DNA of 64,000 bases. Source: Prosopocoilus inquinatus. Its lineage: Eukaryota; Arthropoda; Insecta; Coleoptera; Lucanidae. The translations under genes and the position numbers were made by a program. The notes beneath the pieces are model-generated. The model saw only the letters and a program-made list of their open reading frames with translations. It ran no database searches and was not told the DNA's origin. Of the stretch, positions 1 through 13,433 are shown one piece after another. Location of the stretch: contig CM069877.1 of NCBI GenBank assembly GCA_036172665.1, forward strand, positions 25,135,001-25,199,000, in the 5' to 3' direction. Within the stretch, counting starts at the first letter, position 1. Each line of letters opens with the position of its first letter.

Positions 1-3000
1 CTTCATATCTCACATCAGCGTTACTTGAGTGCGTTGAAACGTCAAATAACATAGTAGATAAGTAAGGGTTGATTAGATACATCACAGGAACAATGCTAAT
101 ACGTGTTATTTCGTTCAAAGCTATTTCCAGCCCCTGTTGAGACCGAGAACTTCTTATCTCACATCAGCGTTACTGGAGTCCGTTGAAACGTCAAATAACA
201 TAGTAGATAAGTAAGGATCGATTAGATACATCACAGGAACAACGCTAATACGTGTCGTTTCGTTCAAAACTATTTTCAGCTTCTGCTGCGTCCGAACACT
301 TCGTATCTCACATCAGCGTTACTGGAGTCCGTTGAAATGTCAAATAACATAGTAGATAAGTAAGGATCGATTAGATACATCACAGGAACAACGCTAATAC
401 GTGTTATTTCGTTCAAAACTATTTCCAGCTGCTGCTGCATCCGAACACTTCGTATCTCACATCAGAGTTACTGGAGTCCATCGGAACGTCAAATAACATG
501 ATAGATAAGTAAGGATCGATTAGATACATCACAGGAATGTCGCTAATACGTATTGTTTCGTTCAATACTATTTCCAGCTTCTGCTGCGTCCGAGAACATC
601 GCATCTCGCATCAGCGTTACTGGAGTCCGTTGAAACGTCAAATAACATAGTAGATAAGTAAGGATCGATTAGATACATCACAGGAACAACGCTAATATGT
701 GTTGTTTCGTTCAAAACTATTTCCAGCTTCAGCTGCTTCCGAGAACTTTGTATCTCGCATCAGCGTTACTTTAGTCCGTTGAAACGTCAAATAACATGAT
801 AGATAAGTAACGATCGATTAGATACATCACAGGAACAACGCTAATACGTGTTGTATCGTTCAAAACTATTTCCAGCTTCTGCTGAGTCCGATAAATTCGT
901 ATCTCACATCAGACTTACTGGAGTCCATCGTAACGTCAAATAACATGATAGATAAGTAAGGATCGATTAGATACATCACAGGAACAGCGCTAATACGTGT
1001 TTTTCGTTCAATACTATTTCCAGCTTCTGCTGCGTCCGAGAACATCGTATCTCACATCAGCGTTACTGGAGTCCGTTGAAACGTCAAATAACATGGTAGA
1101 TAAGCAAGGATCGATTAGACACATCACAGGAACAGCGCTAATACGTGTTGTTTCGTTCAAAACTATTTCCAGCTTCTGCTGCGTCCGAAAACATCGTATC
1201 CCACATCAGAGTTACTGGAGTCCATCGTAACGTCAAATAACATGATAGATAAGTAAGGATCGATTAGATACATCACAGGAACAACGCTAATACGTGTTGT
1301 TTCTTTCAATACTATTTCCAGCTTCTGCTGCGTGCGAGAACATCGTATCTCACATCAGCGTTACTGGAGTCCGTTGAAACGTCAAATAACATGGTAGATA
1401 AGTAAGGATCGATTAGACACATCACAGGAACAGCGCTAATACGTGTTGTTTCGTTCAAAACTATTTCCAGCTTCTGCTGATTAGATACATCACAGAAACA
1501 ACGCCAATACGTGTTGTTTCGTTCAAAATTATTTCCAGTTTCTGCTGCGTCCGAGAACTTCATATCTCACATCAGCGTTACTTGAGTGCGTTGAAACGTC
1601 AAATAACATAAGTAAGGATTGATTAGATACAACACAGGAACAACGCTAATACGTGTTATTTCGTTCAAAACTATTTCCTGCCCCTGTTGAGACCGAGAAC
1701 TTCTTATCTCACATCAGCGTTACTGGAGTCCGTTGAAACGTCAAATAACATAGTAGATAAGTAAGGATCGATTAGATACATCATAGGAACAACGCTAATA
1801 CGTGTCGTTTCGTTCTAAACTATTTTCAGCTTCTGCTGCGTCCGAACACTTCGTATCTCACATCAGAGTTACTGGGGTCCGTTGAAACGTCAAATAACAT
1901 AGTAGATAAGTAAGGATCGATTAGATACATCACATCAACAACGCTAGTACGTGTTGTTTCGTTCAAAACTATTTCCAGCCCCTGTTGAGTTCGAGAACTT
2001 CTTATCTCACATCAGCGTTACTGGAGTCCGTTGAATCGTCAAATAACATAGTAAATAAGTAAGGATCGATTAGATACATCACAGGAACAACGCTAATACG
2101 TGCTGTTTCGTTCAAAACTATTTCCAGCTTCTGCTGCGTCCGAGAATATCGTGTCTCACATCAGAGTTACTGGAGTCCATTGAAACGCCAGATAACATGA
2201 TAGATGAGTGAGGATCGATTAGATACATCACAGGAACAACGCTAATACGTGTTGTTTCGTTCAAAATTATTTCCAGCTTCTGCTGCGTCCGAAAACTTTG
2301 TATCTCACATCAGAGTTACCGGAGTCCATCCAAACGTCAAATAACATGATAGATGAGTAAGGATCGATTAGATACATCACAGGAACAACGCTAATGCGTG
2401 TTGTTTCATTTAAAACTATTTCCAGCTCCCGCTGCGTCCAAAAACTTCGTATCTCACATCAGAGTTACTAGAGTCCATCGAAACGTCAAATAACATAGTA
2501 GATAAGTAAAGATCGATTAGATACATCACTGGAACAACGCTAATACCTGTTATCTCGTTCAAAACTATTTCCAGCCCCTGTTGAGTTCGAGAAATTCGTA
2601 TCTCACATCAGCGTTACTGGAGTCCATCGAAACGCCAAATAACATGATAGATGAGTAAGGATCGATTAGATACCTCACAGGAACAACGCTAATGCGTGTT
2701 GTTTCGTTTAAGACTATTTCCAGCTTCTGCTGCGTCCGAAAATTTCGTATCTCACATTAGAGTTACTGGAGTCCATCGAAACGTCAAATAACATGATAGA
2801 TGAGTAAGGATCGAATAGATACATCACAGGAACAACGCTAATATGTGTTATTTCATTTAAAACTATTTCCAGCTTCAGCTGCGTCCGAGTACTTCGTATC
2901 TCACAACAAAGTTACTGGAGTCCATCGGAACGCCAAATGACATAGTAGATAAGTAAGGATCGATTAGATACATCACAGGAAAAACGCTAATACGTGTTGT

Positions 3001-6000
3001 TTCGTTCAAAACTATTTCCAGCTTCTGCCGAGTTCGAGAACATCGTATCTCACATCAGAGTTACTGGAGTTCATCGTAACGTCAAATAACATGACAGATA
3101 AGTAAGGATCGATTAGATACATCACAGGTACAATGCTAATACGTGTCGTTTCGTTCAAAACTATTTCCAGCTTCTGCTGAGTTCGAGAAATTCGTATCTC
3201 ATATCAGAGTTACTGAAGTCCGTTGAAACGTCAAATAACATAGTAGATAAGTAAGGATCGATTAGATACATCACAGGAACAACGCTAATGCGTGTTGTTT
3301 CGTTTAAAACTATTTCCAGCTTGTGCTGCGTCCGAAAACTTCGTATCTCACATCAGAGTTACTGGAGTCCGTTGAAACGTCAAATAACATAGTAGATAAG
3401 TAAGGATCGATTAGATACTTCACAGGAACAACGCTAATACGTGTTGTTTCGTTCAAAACTATTTCCAGCTTCTGCTGCGTCCGAAAACTTCGTATCTCAC
3501 ATCGGAGTTACTGGAGTCCATCGTAACGTCAAGTAACATGATAGATAAATAAGGATCGATTAGATAAATCACAGGAACAACGCTAATACGTATGGTTTCG
3601 TTCAAAACTATTTCCAGCTTCTGCTGAGTTCGAGAACTTCGTATCTCATATCAGAGTTACTGGAGTCCATCGTAACGTCAAATAACATGATAGATAAGTA
3701 AGGATCGATTAGATACATCACAGGAACAGCGCTAATACGTGTTGTTTCGTTCAATAATATTTCCAGCTTCTGCTGCGTCCGAGAACATCGTATCTCACAT
3801 CAGCGTTACTGGAGTCCGTTGAAACGTCAAATAACATGGTAGATAAGTAAGGATCGATTAGACACATCACAGGAACAGCGCTAATACGTGTTGTTTCGTT
3901 CAAAACTATTTCCAGCTTCTGCTGCGTCCGAAAACATCGTATCCCACATCAGAGTTACTGGAATCCATCGTAACGTCAAATAACATGATAGATAAGTAAG
4001 GATCGATTAGATACATCACAGGAACAGCGCTAATACGTATTGTTTCGTTCAATACTATTTCCAGCTTCTGCTGCGTCCAAGAACATCGTATCTCAGATCA
4101 GCGTTACTGGAGTTCGTTGAAACGTCAAATAACATAGTAGATAAGTAAGGATCGATTAGGTACATCACAGGAACAACGCTAATACGTGTTGTTTCGTTCA
4201 AAACTATTTCCAGCCCCTGTTGAGACCGAGAACTTCTTATCTCACATCAGCGTTACTGGAGTCCGTTGAAACGTCAAATAACATAGTAGATAAGTAAGGA
4301 TCGATTAGATACATCACAGGAACAACGCTAATACATGTCGTTTCTTTCAAAACTATTTTCAGCTTCTGCTGCGTCCGAACACTTCGTATCTCACATCAGC
4401 GTTACTGGAGTCCGTTGAAACGTCAAATAACATAGTAGATAAGTAAGGATCGATTAGATACATCACAGGAACAACGCTAATACGTGTTATTTCGTTCAAA
4501 ACTATTTCCAGCTTCTGCTGCGTCCGAGCACTTCGTATCTCACATCAGAGTTACTGGAGTCCATCGTAACGTCAAATAACATGATAGATAAGTAAGGATC
4601 GATTAGATACATCACAGGAACAGCGCTAATATGTATTGTTTCGTTCAATACTATTTCCAGCTTCTGCTGCGTCCAAGAACATCTTATCTCAGATCAGCGT
4701 TACTGGAGTTCGTTGAAACGTCAAATAACATAGTAGATAAGTAAGGATCGATTAGGTACATCACAGGAACAACGCTAATACGTGTTGTTTCGTTCAAAAC
4801 TATTTCCAGCTTCAGCTGCTTCCGAGAACTTTGTATCTCGCATCAGCGTTACTGGAGTCCGTTGAAACGTCAGATAACATAATAGATAAGTAAGGATCGA
4901 TTCGATACATCACAGGAACAACGCTAATACGTGTTGTTTCGTTCAAAACTATTTCCAGCTTCTGCTGGGTCCGAGAACTTCGTATCTCACATCAAAGTTG
5001 CTGGAGTCCATCGTAACGTCAAATAACATGACAGATAAGTAAGGATCGATTAGATACATCACAGGTACAATGCTAATACGTGTCGTTTCGTTCAAAACTA
5101 TTTCCAGCTTCTGCTGAGTTCGAGAACTTCGTATCTCATATCAGAGTTACTGGAGTCCGTTGAAACGTCAAATAACATAGTAGATAAGTAAGGATCGATT
5201 AGATACATCACAGGAACAACGCTAATACGTGTCGTTTCGTTCAAAACTATTTTCAGCTTCTGCTGGGTCCGAACACATCGTATCACACATCAGAGTTACT
5301 GGGGTCCGTTGAAACGTCAAATAACATAGTAGATAAGTAAGGATCGATTAGATACATCACAGGAACAACGCTAGTACGTTTTGTTTCGTTCAAAACTATT
5401 TCCAGCCCCTGTTGAGTTCGAGAACTTCGTATCTCACATCAGCGTTACTGGAGTCCGTTGAGACGTCAAATAACATAGTAGATAAGTAAGGATCGACTAG
5501 ATACATTACAGGAATAACGCTAATACGTGCTGTTTCGTTCAAGACTATTTCCAGCTTCTGCTGCTTCCGAGAACTTCGTATCTCACATCAGCGTTACTGG
5601 AGTCCGTTGAAACGTCAAATAACATAATAGATAAGTAAGGATCGATTAGATACATCACAGGAACAACGCTAATACGTGTTGTTTCGTTCAAAACTATTTC
5701 CAGCTTCTGCTGAGTCCGAGAACTTTGTGTCTCACATCAGAGTTACTGGAGTACATTGAAACGCCAAATAACATGATAGATGAGTGAGGATCGATTAAAT
5801 ACATCACAGGAACAACGCTAATACGTGTTGTTTCGTTCAAAACTATTTCCAGCTTCTGCTGCGTCCGAGAACATTGTATCTCACATCAGAGTTACCGGAG
5901 TCCATCCAAACGTCAAATAACATGATAGATAAGTAAGGATCGATTAGATACATCACAGGAATGTCGCTAATACGTATTGTTTCGTTCAATACTATTTCCA

Positions 6001-9000
6001 GCTTCTGCTGCGTCCGAGAACATCGCATCTCGCATCAGCGTTACTGGAGTCCGTTGAAACGTCAAATAACATAGTAGATAAGTAAGGATCGATTAGATAC
6101 ATCACAGGAACAACGCTAATATGTGTTGTTTCGTTCAAAACTATTTCCAGCTTCAGCTGCTTCCGAGAACTTTGTATCTCGCATCAGCGTTACTTTAGTC
6201 CGTTGAAACGTCAAATAACATGATAGATAAGTAACGATCGATTAGATACATCACAGGAACAACGCTAATACGTGTTGTATCGTTCAAAACTATTTCCAGC
6301 TTCTGCTGAGTCCGATAAATTCGTATCTCACATCAGACTTACTGGAGTCCATCGTAACGTCAAATAACATGATAGATAAGTAAGGATCGATTAGATACAT
6401 CACAGGAACAGCGCTAATACGTGTTTTTCGTTCAATACTATTTCCAGCTTCTGCTGCGTCCGAGAACATCGTATCTCACATCAGCGTTACTGGAGTCCGT
6501 TGAAACGTCAAATAACATGGTAGATAAGCAAGGATCGATTAGACACATCACAGGAACAGCGCTAATACGTGTTGTTTCGTTCAAAACTATTTCCAGCTTC
6601 TGCTGCGTCCGAAAACATCGTATCCCACATCAGAGTTACTGGAGTCCATCGTAACGTCAAATAACATGATAGATAAGTAAGGATCGATTAGATACATCAC
6701 AGGAACAACGCTAATACGTGTTGTTTCTTTCAATACTATTTCCAGCTTCAGCTGCTTCCGAGAACTTTGTATTTCGCATCAGCGTTACTTTAGTCCGTTG
6801 AAACGTCAAATAACATGATAGATAAGTAACGATCGATTAGATACATCACAGGAACAACGCTAATACGTGTTGTTTCGTTCAAAACTATTTCCAGCTTCTG
6901 CTGAGCCCGAGAAATTCGTATCTCACATCAGAGTTAGTGGAGTCCATCGTAACGTCAAATAACATGATAGATAAGTAAGGATCGATTAGATACATCACAG
7001 GAACAGCGCTAATACGTGTTTTTCGTTCAATACTATTTCCAGCTTCTGCTGCGTCCGAGAACATCGTATCTCACATCAGCGTTACTGGAGTCCGTTGAAA
7101 CGTCAAATAACATGGTAGATAAGTAAGGATCGATTAGATACATCACAGGAACAGCGCTAATACGTGTTGTTTCGTTCAAAACTATTTCCAGCTTCTGCTG
7201 CGTCCGAAAACATCGTATCCCACATCAGAGTTACTGGAGTCCATCGTAACGTCAAATAACATGATAGATAAGTAAGGATCGATTAGATACATCACAGGAA
7301 CAGCGCTAATACGTGTTGTTTCGTTCAAAACTATTTCCAGCTTCTGCTGCGTCCGAGAACATCGTATCCCACATCAGAGTTACTGGAGTCCATCGTAACG
7401 TCAAATAACATGATAGATAAGTAAGGATCGATTAGAAACTTCACAGGAACAACGCCAATACGTGTTGTTTCGTTCAAAACTATTTACAGTTTCTGCTGCG
7501 TCCGAGAACTTCATATCTCACATCAGCGTTACTTGAGTGCGTTGAAACGTCAAATAACATAGTAGATAAGTAAGGGTTGATTAGATACATCACAGGAACA
7601 ATGCTAATACGTGTTATTTCGTTCAAAGCTATTTCCAGCCCCTGTTGAGACCGAGAACTTCTTATCTCACATCAGCGTTACTGGAGTCCGTTGAAACGTC
7701 AAATAACATAGTAGATAAGTAAGGATCGATTAGATACATCACAGGAACAACGCTAATACGTGTCGTTTCGTTCAAAACTATTTTCAGCTTCTGCTGCGTC
7801 CGAACACTTCGTATCTCACATCAGCGTTACTGGAGTCCGTTGAAATGTCAAATAACATAGTAGATAAGTAAGGATCGATTAGATACATCACAGGAACAAC
7901 GCTAATACGTGTTATTTCGTTCAAAACTATTTCCAGCTGCTGCTGCATCCGAACACTTCGTATCTCACATCAGAGTTACTGGAGTCCATCGGAACGTCAA
8001 ATAACATGATAGATAAGTAAGGATCGATTAGATACATCACAGGAATGTCGCTAATACGTATTGTTTCGTTCAATACTATTTCCAGCTTCTGCTGCGTCCG
8101 AGAACATCGCATCTCGCATCAGCGTTACTGGAGTCCGTTGAAACGTCAAATAACATAGTAGATAAGTAAGGATCGATTAGATACATCACAGGAACAACGC
8201 TAATATGTGTTGTTTCGTTCAAAACTATTTCCAGCTTCAGCTGCTTCCGAGAACTTTGTATCTCGCATCAACGTTACTTTAGTCCGTTGAAACGTCAAAT
8301 AACATGATAGATAAGTAACGATCGATTAGATACATCACAGGAACAACGCTAATACGTGTTGTATCGTTCAAAACTATTTCCAGCTTCTGCTGAGTCCGAT
8401 AAATTCGTATCTCACATCAGACTTACTGGAGTCCATCGTAACGTCAAATAACATGATAGATAAGTAAGGATCGATTAGATACATCACAGGAACAGCGCTA
8501 ATACGTGTTTTTCGTTCAATACTATTTCCAGCTTCTGCTGCGTCCGAGAACATCGTATCTCACATCAGCGTTACTGGAGTCCGTTGAAACGTCAAATAAC
8601 ATGGTAGATAAGCAAGGATCGATTAGACACATCACAGGAACAGCGCTAATACGTGTTGTTTCGTTCAAAACTATTTCCAGCTTCTGCTGCGTCCGAAAAC
8701 ATCGTATCCCACATCAGAGTTACTGGAGTCCATCGTAACGTCAAATAACATGATAGATAAGTAAGGATCGATTAGATACATCACAGGAACAACGCTAATA
8801 CGTGTTGTTTCTTTCAATACTATTTCCAGCTTCTGCTGCGTGCGAGAACATCGTATCTCACATCAGCGTTACTGGAGTCCGTTGAAACGTCAAATAACAT
8901 GGTAGATAAGTAAGGATCGATTAGACACATCACAGGAACAGCGCTAATACGTGTTGTTTCGTTCAAAACTATTTCCAGCTTCTGCTGATTAGATACATCA

Positions 9001-12000
9001 CAGAAACAACGCCAATACGTGTTGTTTCGTTCAAAATTATTTCCAGTTTCTGCTGCGTCCGAGAACTTCATATCTCACATCAGCGTTACTTGAGTGCGTT
9101 GAAACGTCAAATAACATAAGTAAGGATTGATTAGATACAACACAGGAACAACGCTAATACGTGTTATTTCGTTCAAAACTATTTCCTGCCCCTGTTGAGA
9201 CCGAGAACTTCTTATCTCACATCAGCGTTACTGGAGTCCGTTGAAACGTCAAATAACATAGTAGATAAGTAAGGATCGATTAGATACATCATAGGAACAA
9301 CGCTAATACGTGTCGTTTCGTTCTAAACTATTTTCAGCTTCTGCTGCGTCCGAACACTTCGTATCTCACATCAGAGTTACTGGGGTCCGTTGAAACGTCA
9401 AATAACATAGTAGATAAGTAAGGATCGATTAGATACATCACATCAACAACGCTAGTACGTGTTGTTTCGTTCAAAACTATTTCCAGCCCCTGTTGAGTTC
9501 GAGAACTTCTTATCTCACATCAGCGTTACTGGAGTCCGTTGAATCGTCAAATAACATAGTAAATAAGTAAGGATCGATTAGATACATCACAGGAACAACG
9601 CTAATACGTGCTGTTTCGTTCAAAACTATTTCCAGCTTCTGCTGCGTCCGAGAATATCGTGTCTCACATCAGAGTTACTGGAGTCCATTGAAACGCCAGA
9701 TAACATGATAGATGAGTGAGGATCGATTAGATACATCACAGGAACAACGCTAATACGTGTTGTTTCGTTCAAAATTATTTCCAGCTTCTGCTGCGTCCGA
9801 AAACTTTGTATCTCACATCAGAGTTACCGGAGTCCATCCAAACGTCAAATAACATGATAGATGAGTAAGGATCGATTAGATACATCACAGGAACAACGCT
9901 AATGCGTGTTGTTTCATTTAAAACTATTTCCAGCTCCCGCTGCGTCCAAAAACTTCGTATCTCACATCAGAGTTACTAGAGTCCATCGAAACGTCAAATA
10001 ACATAGTAGATAAGTAAAGATCGATTAGATACATCACTGGAACAACGCTAATACCTGTTATCTCGTTCAAAACTATTTCCAGCCCCTGTTGAGTTCGAGA
10101 AATTCGTATCTCACATCAGCGTTACTGGAGTCCATCGAAACGCCAAATAACATGATAGATGAGTAAGGATCGATTAGATACCTCACAGGAACAACGCTAA
10201 TGCGTGTTGTTTCGTTTAAGACTATTTCCAGCTTCTGCTGCGTCCGAAAATTTCGTATCTCACATTAGAGTTACTGGAGTCCATCGAAACGTCAAATAAC
10301 ATGATAGATGAGTAAGGATCGAATAGATACATCACAGGAACAACGCTAATATGTGTTATTTCATTTAAAACTATTTCCAGCTTCAGCTGCGTCCGAGTAC
10401 TTCGTATCTCACAACAAAGTTACTGGAGTCCATCGGAACGCCAAATGACATAGTAGATAAGTAAGGATCGATTAGATACATCACAGGAAAAACGCTAATA
10501 CGTGTTGTTTCGTTCAAAACTATTTCCAGCTTCTGCCGAGTTCGAGAACATCGTATCTCACATCAGAGTTACTGGAGTTCATCGTAACGTCAAATAACAT
10601 GACAGATAAGTAAGGATCGATTAGATACATCACAGGTACAATGCTAATACGTGTCGTTTCGTTCAAAACTATTTCCAGCTTCTGCTGAGTTCGAGAAATT
10701 CGTATCTCATATCAGAGTTACTGAAGTCCGTTGAAACGTCAAATAACATAGTAGATAAGTAAGGATCGATTAGATACATCACAGGAACAACGCTAATGCG
10801 TGTTGTTTCGTTTAAAACTATTTCCAGCATGTGCTGCGTCCGAAAACTTCGTATCTCACATCAGAGTTACTGGAGTCCGTTGAAACGTCAAATAACATAG
10901 TAGATAAGTAAGGATCGATTAGATACTTCACAGGAACAACGCTAATACGTGTTGTTTCGTTCAAAACTATTTCCAGCTTCTGCTGCGTCCGAAAACTTCG
11001 TATCTCACATCGGAGTTACTGGAGTCCATCGTAACGTCAAGTAACATGATAGATAAATAAGGATCGATTAGATAAATCACAGGAACAACGCTAATACGTA
11101 TGGTTTCGTTCAAAACTATTTCCAGCTTCTGCTGAGTTCGAGAACTTCGTATCTCATATCAGAGTTACTGGAGTCCATCGTAACGTCAAATAACATGATA
11201 GATAAGTAAGGATCGATTAGATACATCACAGGAACAGCGCTAATACGTGTTGTTTCGTTCAATAATATTTCCAGCTTCTGCTGCGTCCGAGAACATCGTA
11301 TCTCACATCAGCGTTACTGGAGTCCGTTGAAACGTCAAATAACATGGTAGATAAGTAAGGATCGATTAGACACATCACAGGAACAGCGCTAATACGTGTT
11401 GTTTCGTTCAAAACTATTTCCAGCTTCTGCTGCGTCCGAAAACATCGTATCCCACATCAGAGTTACTGGAATCCATCGTAACGTCAAATAACATGATAGA
11501 TAAGTAAGGATCGATTAGATACATCACAGGAACAGCGCTAATACGTATTGTTTCGTTCAATACTATTTCCAGCTTCTGCTGCGTCCAAGAACATCGTATC
11601 TCAGATCAGCGTTACTGGAGTTCGTTGAAACGTCAAATAACATAGTAGATAAGTAAGGATCGATTAGGTACATCACAGGAACAACGCTAATACGTGTTGT
11701 TTCGTTCAAAACTATTTCCAGCCCCTGTTGAGACCGAGAACTTCTTATCTCACATCAGCGTTACTGGAGTCCGTTGAAACGTCAAATAACATAGTAGATA
11801 AGTAAGGATCGATTAGATACATCACAGGAACAACGCTAATACATGTCGTTTCTTTCAAAACTATTTTCAGCTTCTGCTGCGTCCGAACACTTCGTATCTC
11901 ACATCAGCGTTACTGGAGTCCGTTGAAACGTCAAATAACATAGTAGATAAGTAAGGATCGATTAGATACATCACAGGAACAACGCTAATACGTGTTATTT

Positions 12001-13433
12001 CGTTCAAAACTATTTCCAGCTTCTGCTGCGTCCGAGCACTTCGTATCTCACATCAGAGTTACTGGAGTCCATCGTAACGTCAAATAACATGATAGATAAG
12101 TAAGGATCGATTAGATACATCACAGGAACAGCGCTAATATGTATTGTTTCGTTCAATACTATTTCCAGCTTCTGCTGCGTCCAAGAACATCTTATCTCAG
12201 ATCAGCGTTACTGGAGTTCGTTGAAACGTCAAATAACATAGTAGATAAGTAAGGATCGATTAGGTACATCACAGGAACAACGCTAATACGTGTTGTTTCG
12301 TTCAAAACTATTTCCAGCTTCAGCTGCTTCCGAGAACTTTGTATCTCGCATCAGCGTTACTGGAGTCCGTTGAAACGTCAGATAACATAATAGATAAGTA
12401 AGGATCGATTCGATACATCACAGGAACAACGCTAATACGTGTTGTTTCGTTCAAAACTATTTCCAGCTTCTGCTGGGTCCGAGAACTTCGTATCTCACAT
12501 CAAAGTTGCTGGAGTCCATCGTAACGTCAAATAACATGACAGATAAGTAAGGATCGATTAGATACATCACAGGTACAATGCTAATACGTGTCGTTTCGTT
12601 CAAAACTATTTCCAGCTTCTGCTGAGTTCGAGAACTTCGTATCTCATATCAGAGTTACTGGAGTCCGTTGAAACGTCAAATAACATAGTAGATAAGTAAG
12701 GATCGATTAGATACATCACAGGAACAACGCTAATACGTGTCGTTTCGTTCAAAACTATTTTCAGCTTCTGCTGGGTCCGAACACATCGTATCACACATCA
12801 GAGTTACTGGGGTCCGTTGAAACGTCAAATAACATAGTAGATAAGTAAGGATCGATTAGATACATCACAGGAACAACGCTAGTACGTTTTGTTTCGTTCA
12901 AAACTATTTCCAGCCCCTGTTGAGTTCGAGAACTTCGTATCTCACATCAGCGTTACTGGAGTCCGTTGAGACGTCAAATAACATAGTAGATAAGTAAGGA
13001 TCGACTAGATACATTACAGGAATAACGCTAATACGTGCTGTTTCGTTCAAGACTATTTCCAGCTTCTGCTGCTTCCGAGAACTTCGTATCTCACATCAGC
13101 GTTACTGGAGTCCGTTGAAACGTCAAATAACATAATAGATAAGTAAGGATCGATTAGATACATCACAGGAACAACGCTAATACGTGTTGTTTCGTTCAAA
13201 ACTATTTCCAGCTTCTGCTGAGTCCGAGAACTTTGTGTCTCACATCAGAGTTACTGGAGTACATTGAAACGCCAAATAACATGATAGATGAGTGAGGATC
13301 GATTAAATACATCACAGGAACAACGCTAATACGTGTTGTTTCGTTCAAAACTATTTCCAGCTTCTGCTGCGTCCGAGAACATTGTATCTCACATCAGAGT
13401 TACCGGAGTCCATCCAAACGTCAAATAACATGA
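1..13433. repeat. large direct duplication within the satellite (offset 7508 bp)
   Basis: Bases 1 to about 5926 reappear at 7509 to about 13433 almost unchanged, including idiosyncratic indels such as a GTGTTTTTCG one-base loss near 1000/8508, an 81-bp deletion monomer near 1479/8987 and a 7-bp loss near 1613/9121. I saw only isolated substitutions, for example near 768/8276 and 3325/10833. Part of the spacer (about 5927-6745) is a further copy of about 503-1321 (offset 5424). The 7508-bp offset equals 51 monomers minus these deletions. This is a recent segmental amplification, or possibly an assembly duplication. Confidence 0.9.
1479..1500. repeat. deletion-junction monomer (81 bp missing)
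   Basis: CTTCTGCTG runs directly into ATTAGATACATCACAG, skipping 81 bases that every complete unit carries here, which leaves a 68-bp monomer. The same junction recurs near 8987-9008 within the 7508-bp duplication, so it marks shared descent. Confidence 0.85.
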
